DNA of 64,000 nucleotides from Clostridiales bacterium (GTDB lineage Bacteria > Bacillota > Clostridia > Peptostreptococcales > Anaerovoracaceae). Below, piece after piece: positions 22,547-29,418 of this stretch. Position 1 is the stretch's first letter. Each line of letters starts with the position of its first letter. The notes below the pieces were generated by a model. It was not told the DNA's origin and did no database searches. It worked only from the letters and a program-made list of their open reading frames with translations. Both the position numbers and the translations under genes were made by a program. The stretch is from positions 310,001 to 374,000 of the forward strand of contig WRMW01000001.1 in the NCBI GenBank assembly GCA_009776955.1, read 5' to 3'.

Positions 22547-24507
22547 ACCTTCTCTGCCGTAAACCCAAACCGCTCAAACAGCACACCCGCAGGCGCCGAC
22601 GCCCCAAAGCCATCCATCGTCACATAAGCCCCGAACGGCCCCACGACCTCGCCCCACGAATATCGGCTTCCCGCCTCCACCGCCACGCGCCTTGTCACCG
22701 TCGGCGGCAACACCTCATCCCTATACTCCTTATCCTGCTCGAAAAACACATCCAAAGACGGCATGCTCACCACACGCGCATCCACGCCCTTTTTAGCAAG
22801 CAGCCCACGCGCCTCTAACGCAAGCGCCACCTCGCTCCCGCTCGCCACAAGCACCACGTCCGCCACGCCACCGTCCTCACGCGCAAGCACATAGCCCCCG
22901 CGCCGCGCCCCCGCATTGCTCGACGGAATCGGCGCAAGGTTCTGCCGCGACAGCGCAAGCGCCGTAGGACGCCCACCCGTCAAGGCAAAATGATATGCCG
23001 CCCGCGTCTCCGTCTCATCCGCAGGCCGGAACAAATATACCCCCGGCGTCGAACGCAGCATCGCAAGCTGCTCCACAGGCTCATGCGTCGGCCCGTCCTC
23101 GCCCACGCCGATGCTGTCGTGCGTCAAAACATACAGCACAGGCAGCTCCATCAGCGCAGCAAGTCTTATCATCGGCTTGATATAGTCCGCAAACACCATA
23201 AACGTAGCCACATAAGGCATCAGCCCCCCATGCAGCGAAAGCCCCAAGGCAATAGCCCCCATCCCAAGCTCACGCACTCCGAAGTGTATATTTCGCCCCT
23301 CTGGGCTGTCCGCGAAGAAACTCCCCGCCCCCTTCATTTCCGTTTTGTTCGATGGCGCAAGGTCGGCCGACCCGCCTATCAAAAACGGCACATCGTCCTT
23401 TAACGCATTGAGTATATTCCCAGAGATATTTCGTGTCGCCTCGGCCTTTTCAGCCACAACGTCCTCGCCCAGATATGCAAGCGCGGACGCAGGAAGCCCT
23501 CGCCCCATATACTTCCCGAACAACGCATAAGCCTCCGCCTCAGCACCCGCATAAGACGCCTCAATCGCCTTCCACTCCGCCCGTGCCGTAGCCCCCCGCT
23601 CCGCCTTCCCGCAATAGTGCGAATAAACCTCCGCAGGCACAAAAAACGCCTCGTCCGAAGGCCAGCCCAAATTTTCCCTAAGCACCTTAATATTGTCCTC
23701 GCCCAAAGGCTCCCCGTGTGCGCTCGCCGTGCCCTGCTTCGCCGGCACCCCATAGCCTATCTGCGTCCTGACCGTGATAAACGAGGGCCGCGCCGTATCC
23801 GCCTTGGCGAGCCTTATAGCCTCGCCTATCGCATCAGTGTCCGTGCCGTCCTCCACCTCAAGCGTCTGGAAGCCGAACGCCCTCATCCGTGCCGCCACAT
23901 CCTCCGTAAACGCCAGTTCCGTAGACCCCTCTATGGTGATATTGTTTGAATCGTAAAGCACTATCAGCTTTGAGAGCCCAAGCGTCCCCGCAAGCGAAAA
24001 GACCTCGGAGCTGATGCCCTCCATCATGCAGCCGTCACCGCAGAGCGCATACGTATAATGGTTCACCAAGGGCAACCCAGGCCGACCGAACACCTTGGCA
24101 AGATGCGCCTCCGCCATCGCCATGCCCACCGCCATGCCGAGCCCCGCGCCGAGCGGCCCCGTAGTCGCGTCCACCCCCGGCGTATGCCCATGCTCAGGGT
24201 GTCCTGGCGTCAGCGAGTCCGCCTGCCGAAACCGCTTCACTTCATCCAAGCCCATCTTAGGATACCCAAAAAGATGCAGCACCGCATACAGCATCGCCGA
24301 CCCATGCCCCGCCGACAGCACAAACCTGTCGCGGTCAAACCACTCAGGGTCTGCCGGGTCGTGCCTCAAATGGTTCGCAAAAAGCTCGTACACAATGGGC
24401 GCCGCCCCTAGCGGAAACCCTGGATGCCCGCTTTTCGCCTGCTGCACCGCGTCCGCGGCCAGCACCCTTATCGCATTCACAGCCAAGTTATTATCAATTT
24501 TTTCCAT
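22522..24507 (-). CDS. tkt: Transketolase
   Basis: Thiamine-diphosphate enzyme of the non-oxidative pentose phosphate pathway that moves two-carbon units between sugar phosphates. At 661 residues it is full length. The N-terminal domain has QQAKSGHPGFPLGAAP and the ThDP motif GDGCMMEGISSEV...LIVLYDSNNITIEG; the pyrimidine domain has GVRELGMGAIALGLSLHGG and THDSIGVGEDGPTHEPVEQLA; the C-terminal domain closes the protein. GGAGG precedes the ATG by 6-7 bp. The neighbouring uridine phosphorylase and cytidine deaminase on the same strand could feed ribose phosphate into it. Confidence 0.96.
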   Translation of the reverse strand: MEKIDNNLAVNAIRVLAADAVQQAKSGHPGFPLGAAPIVYELFANHLRHDPADPEWFDRDRFVLSAGHGSAMLYAVLHLFGYPKMGLDEVKRFRQADSLTPGHPEHGHTPGVDATTGPLGAGLGMAVGMAMAEAHLAKVFGRPGLPLVNHYTYALCGDGCMMEGISSEVFSLAGTLGLSKLIVLYDSNNITIEGSTELAFTEDVAARMRAFGFQTLEVEDGTDTDAIGEAIRLAKADTARPSFITVRTQIGYGVPAKQGTASAHGEPLGEDNIKVLRENLGWPSDEAFFVPAEVYSHYCGKAERGATARAEWKAIEASYAGAEAEAYALFGKYMGRGLPASALAYLGEDVVAEKAEATRNISGNILNALKDDVPFLIGGSADLAPSNKTEMKGAGSFFADSPEGRNIHFGVRELGMGAIALGLSLHGGLMPYVATFMVFADYIKPMIRLAALMELPVLYVLTHDSIGVGEDGPTHEPVEQLAMLRSTPGVYLFRPADETETRAAYHFALTGGRPTALALSRQNLAPIPSSNAGARRGGYVLAREDGGVADVVLVASGSEVALALEARGLLAKKGVDARVVSMPSLDVFFEQDKEYRDEVLPPTVTRRVAVEAGSRYSWGEVVGPFGAYVTMDGFGASAPAGVLFERFGFTAEKVAEAALGL

Positions 24508-24568
24508 TTTGTCCTCCCTGCACCGCTAATGCAATACAATAATATAACAATTTTGCCAATTGTTTCAC

Positions 24569-25411
24569 TTATAGATACATGCCCTTTATCCGTAGCCTCT
24601 TCGAGAGGTTCAGCTTTATATCGCCGCTGACCTCCCAGTCCTTGAGTATGAACACGGCCTCGGACGCCGCTTTCGTGGATTTTTCTTCGCCGCCTTCCTC
24701 CCCCCATCTGTCCGTGACGCGGTTTGCGACGACCGCGAGAATCGCGCCCATCCTCATGCCATGCAGCCGCCCCACCACAAATTGCCCCGAACACTCCATC
24801 TCGATGTTCACCACGCCCGCAGACTGCAGATCAGGGATGATATTCGCCAAAAACGAGGGCTCGTAGACCCCAACCGGCCTTCCCTGCCCCACGTAGAACG
24901 AAGCCGCAGTATAGCCGATGCCGACCCCGTAGCGGTATCCCAGGTTTTCGCAGGCCTGCATCAGCGCCATCGTCACCATGGTGTCGGCCGTCGCAGGGTA
25001 GGCGGGCTCGATATAATTGTCGCTCGTGCCGTCGTGCCGTACGCACGCCACGGGAATGACAAGGTCGCCGAGGTCGTAGTCCGGCTGTATCACCCCCGTC
25101 GTCCCGACGCGTATGCAGGTATGCACACCGAGCGCGTGCAGCTCATGAATCGCGATCTCGGAGCTCGCCGCCCCGATGCCCGTCGAAGTCGTCCCGATAG
25201 GCACGTTTTTGTAACGGCCTGTGACCGTCTTGTATTCGCGGTTTGAGGCAATCTCGCGGGCGCCGTCCCACGTCCGTGCGATGATGGCCGTCCGCTCCGG
25301 CGCGCCTGGAAGTATCATATACTGCGGCACATCGCCCTTCCCAAGCCCTAAATGATAGACTTTCCCCTCATCGTCCACCGGCGCCGACGCCACATTCACT
25401 TTCATTGCCAT
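24569..25411 (-). CDS. udp: Uridine phosphorylase
   Basis: Nucleoside phosphorylase family I enzyme that splits uridine with phosphate into uracil and ribose 1-phosphate. Visible family elements are ILPGAPERTAIIA (phosphate loop), GTTSTGIGAASSEIAIHEL, IRVGTTGVIQPDYDLGDLVI, the ribose/base site NIEMECSGQFVV and VVANRVTDRW. Length of 280 is normal. GGGAGAG lies 8 bp before the ATG. It is encoded just downstream of cytidine deaminase (38 bp), so cytidine would be deaminated and then phosphorolysed. Purine specificity is less likely but not excluded. Confidence 0.88.
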   Translation of the reverse strand: MAMKVNVASAPVDDEGKVYHLGLGKGDVPQYMILPGAPERTAIIARTWDGAREIASNREYKTVTGRYKNVPIGTTSTGIGAASSEIAIHELHALGVHTCIRVGTTGVIQPDYDLGDLVIPVACVRHDGTSDNYIEPAYPATADTMVTMALMQACENLGYRYGVGIGYTAASFYVGQGRPVGVYEPSFLANIIPDLQSAGVVNIEMECSGQFVVGRLHGMRMGAILAVVANRVTDRWGEEGGEEKSTKAASEAVFILKDWEVSGDIKLNLSKRLRIKGMYL

Positions 25412-25449
25412 AATTCTTGCTCTCCCTTTCCGTTCACTATAACAACAAA

Positions 25450-25842
25450 TTACAACCGAAACCCATGTGCCAAGAGCCCATCGAGCGTCACGGCTTCAAT
25501 ATGCTCTGCATCAGCCCCGCAAATTACGCGCAAATCCCCGCCGAACTCAAACAGAAACTGCCTGCATATCCCGCAAGGCCAGGCAGGCCCTCCAGTACCT
25601 GGAGCCGCCACCGCAAGAGCCTCGAACTCGCGCTTCCCCTCCGTCACAGCCTTCACCGCCGCTGTCCGCTCGGCGCATATCGTCGCCCCGTACGAGGAGT
25701 TTTCGACGTTTGCCCCCGTATAGACCGTCCCGTCCGCCGCCAACAGCGCCGCGCCGACCCTATATCCCGAGTACGGCGCATACGCGCCCTCCGACGCGCC
25801 CTCCGCCATCTCATACAATTCAATATCCGTCAAGATACCCAC
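25450..25842 (-). CDS. cdd: Cytidine deaminase
   Basis: Tetrameric-type zinc deaminase of 130 residues converting cytidine to uridine. The zinc site is complete: CAERTA (with the catalytic Glu) and PCGICRQ. The N-terminal block AYAPYSGYRVGAAL and GANVENSSYG are characteristic. It heads the small pyrimidine salvage cluster with udp and tkt on the minus strand. The hairpin at 25903-25922 lies behind its start, not in its 3' region. Confidence 0.95.
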   Translation of the reverse strand: MGILTDIELYEMAEGASEGAYAPYSGYRVGAALLAADGTVYTGANVENSSYGATICAERTAAVKAVTEGKREFEALAVAAPGTGGPAWPCGICRQFLFEFGGDLRVICGADAEHIEAVTLDGLLAHGFRL

Positions 25843-25902
25843 TCCTCACTTCGCTCTACGCACACCACCAATCAAAAATCCACAGCCCCAATTCTACCAC
25901 AA

Positions 25903-25922
25903 AACCGCCCAATCGGGCGGTT
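25903..25922. terminator. Symmetrical hairpin, possible terminator
   Basis: AACCGCCC-AATC-GGGCGGTT is an 8-bp perfect stem with a four-base loop, followed by CGTGTTTT on the plus strand. It stands just left of the candidate attachment site and has a counterpart at the right end (30895-30930). Confidence 0.5.
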
Positions 25923-26111
25923 CGTGTTTTGTGGCGTCTGGTGGAGCAAATGCATCAAAAGCCGAACCAATTTATTTTGAAATAACTCCCTACGCAATTC
26001 TTATTTCAGCACAAGTGGCAGCATAGTCGATAGATAACAAGAAGCCTTTGATTTTGTTGCCATTCCTACATTCATCGCAAAAAATTCTTTTATAAATGCT
26101 TGAAAAAACAC

Positions 26112-26140
26112 TTGACATATGCCAACAAATGTTGGATAAT
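26112..26140 (+). promoter_or_regulatory. Sigma-A promoter with palindromic operator in the spacer
   Basis: TTGACA (26112-26117), 17-bp spacer, GATAAT (26135-26140). The spacer contains the perfect palindrome CCAACA-AA-TGTTGG (26122-26135), ideally placed for repression by a dimeric regulator, probably one of the XRE proteins encoded just downstream. Confidence 0.75.
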
Positions 26141-26246
26141 GTAATCCTAAGGCAAGGGGACATGCCTAAAGAGGATTAAAAAGCGGTAAGCAAGATGGAT
26201 AGGAGGCCACAGGCAAAGCCCGCTGACAAGAGAGGAGGAAAGGTCA

Positions 26247-26363
26247 ATGACCGAGGAGCAAAAAGAATTGCTCGAACTTCTCGAAAAGGCCTTGGTGAAT
26301 GAGATAGTCGACAGGATCACAATCACCATAAAACCTAACAAAAAGACCGAGCAATCTAAGTAG
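26247..26363 (+). CDS. Small 38-residue charged protein
   Basis: MTEEQKELLELLEKALVNEI opens a 38-residue, helical, highly charged peptide ending KPNKKTEQSK. It has a strong ribosome site (GAGGAGG at 26232-26238, 8 bp before ATG), lies about 100 nt behind an operator-controlled promoter and is followed at once by a hairpin. I do not recognise the family. The setting suggests a small regulatory or recombination-directionality factor, but this is inference. Confidence 0.65.
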   Translation: MTEEQKELLELLEKALVNEIVDRITITIKPNKKTEQSK

Positions 26364-26368
26364 CAAAC

Positions 26369-26395
26369 GGCGGTGGGAAGTCCCCACCCACCGCC
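26369..26395 (+). terminator. Hairpin after the small gene
   Basis: GGCGGTGGG (26369-26377) pairs perfectly with CCCACCGCC (26387-26395) over a nine-base loop. The following ATTATAAG has no long T-run, so it may be a weak terminator or a processing or attenuation stem before the XRE gene. Confidence 0.55.
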
Positions 26396-26447
26396 ATTAT
26401 AAGAGAAAACGAACGAAAATGTCAATAAGAAAATTGGGAGGTGAATT

Positions 26448-26732
26448 ATGGATATAGACATAAAAATTAAATACCGAAACGACAAGCTGAAGGCCATGCG
26501 CGAGACCGCCGGACTGTCGCAGCACCAGCTTGCCGAAGCTATCGGCGCAACGCAAAAAATATATCAGCATTATGAGCAAGGGAGTCGGGACTTGAACGGT
26601 GCAAAGCTCGTAACAATTCTAAAAATCTGCGACGCCTTGTCATGCCGGATGGAGGATGTGCTGACCGAGCCGGAAACGCTGGAGTTTTTAGCTGCTTATG
26701 AAGCGTCTTGTGACAGGGGTGCACGGTCATGA
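26448..26732 (+). CDS. XRE-family (Cro/CI-like) helix-turn-helix regulator
   Basis: A 94-residue DNA-binding protein with the HTH_3 pattern LKAMRETAGLSQHQLAEAIGATQKIYQHYEQGSRDLNGAKLVTILKICDAL. The ATG at 26448 follows GGGAGGTG. It is the best candidate to bind the palindrome at 26122-26135. Its TGA overlaps an ATG (26729) that opens a truncated frame, so an original downstream partner appears to have been lost. Confidence 0.85.
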   Translation: MDIDIKIKYRNDKLKAMRETAGLSQHQLAEAIGATQKIYQHYEQGSRDLNGAKLVTILKICDALSCRMEDVLTEPETLEFLAAYEASCDRGARS

Positions 26733-26861
26733 TCGCGCTAAAAGGAAACGACAAGCAAATAGCGTGGGCAGAAGATATAAGGGAGTCATATGCACGGCGT
26801 AGCCCACAGCTCCGCGCTTGACGCCACGACGTGCCATTTCAGCTATAAGATTGCTTAGCAT
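26727..26861 (-). pseudogene. Remnant of a divergent XRE-type regulator
   Basis: An excellent ribosome site (AAGGAGGTAAT) directly precedes ATG at 26861 on the minus strand. The first 15 codons read MLSNLIAEMARRGVK, the usual opening of phage-type repressors, but the frame then runs antisense through the fragment on the plus strand and stops after 44 codons. The likely cause is a deletion that joined this gene's 5' end to the 5' end of the opposite fragment. Confidence 0.5.
26729..26821 (+). pseudogene. Truncated fragment of a mobile-element protein
   Basis: The ATG overlaps the stop of the XRE gene (ATGA). The 30-codon frame reads MIALKGNDKQIAWAEDIRES and then breaks off at RSPQLRA. The GxxKQIAWAEDIR block resembles the N terminus of a protein often found in integrated elements, normally much longer, so this is probably the surviving start of a deleted gene. 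The family assignment is from memory and tentative. Confidence 0.4.
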
Positions 26862-26878
26862 ATTACCTCCTTGTTCTC

Positions 26879-26974
26879 GAATGTGACAGGCTTTATGTCA
26901 ATGTTTTGTCATATTCGGTAATGGTACGTGCATGATATTACCGAATGTGACAGATGTCAAGCAATATTTTGTCA
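26879..26974. promoter_or_regulatory. Cluster of direct and inverted repeats (operator region)
   Basis: CGAATGTGACAG occurs at 26879-26890 and 26942-26953, each followed by ATGTCAA and then TTTTGTCAT. ATTCGGTAAT (26913-26922) is the inverse of ATTACCGAAT (26937-26946). Each copy holds a TGACA/TGTCA dyad. The block lies between the divergent remnant (5' end 26861) and the XRE gene at 27042, where a lambda-like operator would be expected. Confidence 0.65.
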
Positions 26975-27041
26975 TTTTCAATACAATACTTGTAATTTGT
27001 TTAATGAATGTAGTAGTATGCGAAAAAAAGAGGGCTATCGC

Positions 27042-27422
27042 ATGAAGAATAAACTTTGCTGGACTTCCGTAATTCAGACCAAAATGAAAGAAAAGGGCTG
27101 GCGCGTTGCGGATTTGAGCCTTGCTTCAGGGGTCAATGTTAATACGCTTAATAACGTTATTTATGGGGAAACGAAAGACCCCTCCATGCCTAAGATGTTT
27201 GCAATCGCCAAGGCTCTTGGGTGCACGATTGATGAATTAATCGACCCCAATTATGTACCCGCCAACCAAGTCTGCTCCGATGCCGAAGTCGCCATTCTCT
27301 CCAATTACCGCAGGCTTGATGAACAGGGGCAAAAGAAAGCTGCTGAACATATTGAGGATCTTGTCCTTACAGGCAAATATAAAAAAGCCTATTCGCCCGG
27401 ATTATCGGAGAAGATTGCCTGA
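27042..27422 (+). CDS. XRE-family regulator with C-terminal extension
   Basis: A 126-residue repressor-like protein. The helix-turn-helix is IQTKMKEKGWRVADLSLASGVNVNTLNNVIYG...PSMPKMFAIAKALGCTIDELID, and the C-terminal part ISNYRRLDEQGQKKAAEHIEDL-like segment (ILSNYRRLDEQGQ) is the usual dimerisation tail of Firmicutes phage regulators. The start at 27042 is chosen because AGAGGG lies 8 bp upstream. The repeat cluster directly before it is its probable operator. Confidence 0.85.
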   Translation: MKNKLCWTSVIQTKMKEKGWRVADLSLASGVNVNTLNNVIYGETKDPSMPKMFAIAKALGCTIDELIDPNYVPANQVCSDAEVAILSNYRRLDEQGQKKAAEHIEDLVLTGKYKKAYSPGLSEKIA

Positions 27423-27510
27423 TCAGATAGGCTGGGCGATAGATGACAACGTATTAACTATTGATTTTGGAAACGAAAGAGAGCGCACGTAGGTATAGGA
27501 GGTAAAAATT

Positions 27511-28419
27511 ATGACCGTCGGTTGGGAACATTGGGATGGCCTACACGATGAGGAAGATCAAACAAAAAGACTGGCCTCTGCAAAAAAGGCCGGATGTACC
27601 CCTATTGTCATTGACTATGAAAATCAGACCGGCACTTTCAGCGGGTCGAGCGGGGTTTATCAAACCAGTCTGCTTAACTGCCCCTGCGTCGACTATATGC
27701 GGAGAAAGAAGCCTTGCAAACATATGTACCGACTCGCAATTGAGCTTGGCCAGCTGAATGAGGACGTAGCTGCCGACACAAGCGCAATCCAAGCACCGCC
27801 TCCGAAGGATAGCTTCACACTGGCTGAAGCGGTTGCAATACTTGAATCTGCTCCGAAAGACGAACAGCTACTCCTTAAACGGGTTCTGTACGAAATTATG
27901 TACCACAAAGCTACTTCCGTTGGAGTCAAGCAGCAAGATATGCCCGAAACGCTACTGGCAAAGGGACTGTTGGAAGATGCCGCCGATCCTGTCAGTGCAA
28001 TTCAGGTTTTCAAAAGAAACGAATTAAACCAAACACTAAAAGAGAAAGGCGTTGAGGGGTTCAACAAGAATATGAAACTTGCTGACCTTGCGAAATGGGT
28101 TCATGACAATGTTCCTGAATATAGAAATGTTGTTGGCGATGTACGTGCAGTCAGATTACCGCTTCGGCTTAGAAAATCAAGGCAAAAGGTATATACATAT
28201 CTGAAAAGAAAGTTCGATACTGAGGAGCTTTGGGATCACAGAACAGGCGAAATGATATACGTACCATACGGCATATTTCCAAGCGAAATTACAGTTAAGA
28301 TGAACGTTTCTACAGGTGAGGTTACAGACAATATTGGTTTGCCGGATGACGAAATCACATTATTGCTCAACAAATATGGCGTGGATAGGAGCAGCGAACT
28401 GCCATACCACGAAAAATGA
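27511..28419 (+). CDS. SWIM zinc-finger protein of unknown function
   Basis: 302 residues. A SWIM-type metal site CPCVDYMRRKKPCKH gives ligands C57, C59, C69 and H71 (CxCx9CxH). SWIM domains bind DNA or proteins, for instance in recombination and transposase partners. The rest contains a helical middle with SAP-like spacing (NELNQTLKEKGVEGFNKNMKLADLAKWVHDNV, about 170-205) and a basic C-terminal domain (LPLRLRKSRQKVYTYLKRKF). GGAGG lies 9 bp before ATG. It is part of the element's cargo between the regulator and the AbiF-like gene. No enzymatic motif was seen. Confidence 0.7.
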   Translation: MTVGWEHWDGLHDEEDQTKRLASAKKAGCTPIVIDYENQTGTFSGSSGVYQTSLLNCPCVDYMRRKKPCKHMYRLAIELGQLNEDVAADTSAIQAPPPKDSFTLAEAVAILESAPKDEQLLLKRVLYEIMYHKATSVGVKQQDMPETLLAKGLLEDAADPVSAIQVFKRNELNQTLKEKGVEGFNKNMKLADLAKWVHDNVPEYRNVVGDVRAVRLPLRLRKSRQKVYTYLKRKFDTEELWDHRTGEMIYVPYGIFPSEITVKMNVSTGEVTDNIGLPDDEITLLLNKYGVDRSSELPYHEK

Positions 28420-28449
28420 TAATGAAACGATTGTGTAAAAATATAACAG

Positions 28450-28480
28450 TTGACAACTGCGAAGGGAAAGGGTGTATAAT
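28450..28480 (+). promoter_or_regulatory. Sigma-A promoter of the AbiF-like locus
   Basis: TTGACA (28450-28455) and TATAAT (28475-28480), both exact consensus, with a 19-bp spacer. Transcription would begin near 28487, leaving a leader of about 53 nt before the AbiF-like ATG, which contains the structured element. Confidence 0.75.
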
Positions 28481-28486
28481 GCGTGT

Positions 28487-28530
28487 AACAGGACTCCCCG
28501 CACCTCTCAACGATGTGTCCCAGGGGAGAC
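28487..28530 (+). ncRNA. Candidate structured RNA leading the AbiF-like gene
   Basis: CTCCCC (28494-28499) pairs with GGGGAG (28523-28528), and the adjoining GCAC (28500-28503) can pair with GUGU (28515-28518), leaving CCCA unpaired on one side. The outer stem includes the only plausible ribosome site of the downstream gene. Abi_2/AbiF proteins are known to be accompanied by a conserved upstream non-coding RNA, and both the position and the compact stem fit. I could not run a covariance search. Confidence 0.55.
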
Positions 28531-28539
28531 GTTTTATTT

Positions 28540-29415
28540 ATGGATAGGCTTTCAATCAAAGATCCTACAACATACGCAGAGCAACGCGAGATATTGGCTG
28601 ACAAAGGGTGTGCCATCACCGACGCCGAGTTCTGCGAGAGTACATTGGCAAAGCTTGGATACTATCGACTGTCGGCATATTTTCTTCCATTCAAGACTAA
28701 AGACGGATCGTACAGGGGTGATGTCTCTTTTGAGCGCATACTCAAAATCTACGAGTTTGACCGCAAGCTGCGAAACATACTGTTCTCGGCTATTGAGGTA
28801 GCGGAGGTGAATCTGCGAGCCAGGCTCTCATACCACCATTCACATAAATACGGCCCGCTCGGCTATCTGTCGGAGGACAATTTCAACCAACGTCACGGCC
28901 ATAGCGGGTTTCTTGACCGCCTCAACGCAACCATCAGAAGCAACGGGTCTATTCTGTTCGTCAGGCATCACAACAGCAAGTACGGCGGGCAGTTTCCGTT
29001 TTGGGTGATTGTAGAGCTGTTTACGTTCGGGCAGCTTTCATACTTTTATGCTGATTTGAAAGCTGCTGACCAACGCGCCATTTCGCAACCGATGGTGAAG
29101 TCCACACCGCAGGACATGGCCAGCTGGCTGCGCTGCTGCACTGACCTCCGCAATATATGCGCGCATTATGGCAGGCTGTACTATCGGGTATTCCCTGCAA
29201 TCCCGGCATCGTTCCCGCAGGAGCTCAAAAAATCGGAGCGACGTCTTTTCAGCGCAATTTGGGCGTTAAAACATCTTCACCCTGATGCAGATGTTTGGAG
29301 AAGGGATGTCATATATCCGCTGTCCATGCTGATTGCCGAATATGAGGCGGACATCGACTTAGAGCATATCGGGTTTCCGCTTGAATGGGAAACGGCATTG
29401 ATTAAAGAGGGGTAA
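28540..29415 (+). CDS. AbiF-like protein (Abi_2 family, HEPN motif)
   Basis: A 291-residue member of the Abi_2 family of abortive-infection proteins. The N terminus has the family pattern LADKGCAITDAEFCESTLAKLGYYRLSAYFLPF, the middle has FPFWVIVELFTFGQLSYFY, and the HEPN-type RxxxxH motif RNICAH is at residues 204-209 followed by GRLYYR. HEPN domains are usually RNases that act on cellular RNA. The start at 28540 follows GGGGAG at 28523-28528, which is also one arm of the leader hairpin. It sits in the mobile element directly before the recombinase (3-bp gap), as expected for a carried defence or addiction gene. Confidence 0.85.
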   Translation: MDRLSIKDPTTYAEQREILADKGCAITDAEFCESTLAKLGYYRLSAYFLPFKTKDGSYRGDVSFERILKIYEFDRKLRNILFSAIEVAEVNLRARLSYHHSHKYGPLGYLSEDNFNQRHGHSGFLDRLNATIRSNGSILFVRHHNSKYGGQFPFWVIVELFTFGQLSYFYADLKAADQRAISQPMVKSTPQDMASWLRCCTDLRNICAHYGRLYYRVFPAIPASFPQELKKSERRLFSAIWALKHLHPDADVWRRDVIYPLSMLIAEYEADIDLEHIGFPLEWETALIKEG

Positions 29416-29418
29416 GCC

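Larger units (their letters stand above)
25843..26246. other. Intergenic region at the left edge of the integrated element
   Basis: 404 bp with no gene that I can defend. It holds a perfect hairpin (25903-25922), a candidate left attachment site (25939-25946), an AT-rich stretch, and the promoter/operator and leader of the 38-aa gene. The leader also carries a five-codon frame starting at 26162 and a 35-codon basic frame from 26194 in another phase, neither with a good ribosome site. Confidence 0.6.

Noticed and set aside
26194-26301. 35-codon basic frame overlapping the 38-aa gene
   Set aside because: No convincing ribosome site, while the overlapping frame has GAGGAGG at ideal spacing.
26928-27041. 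Longer N terminus for the XRE regulator
   Set aside because: It would run through the operator repeats and lacks a ribosome site; ATG at 27042 has AGAGGG at good spacing.
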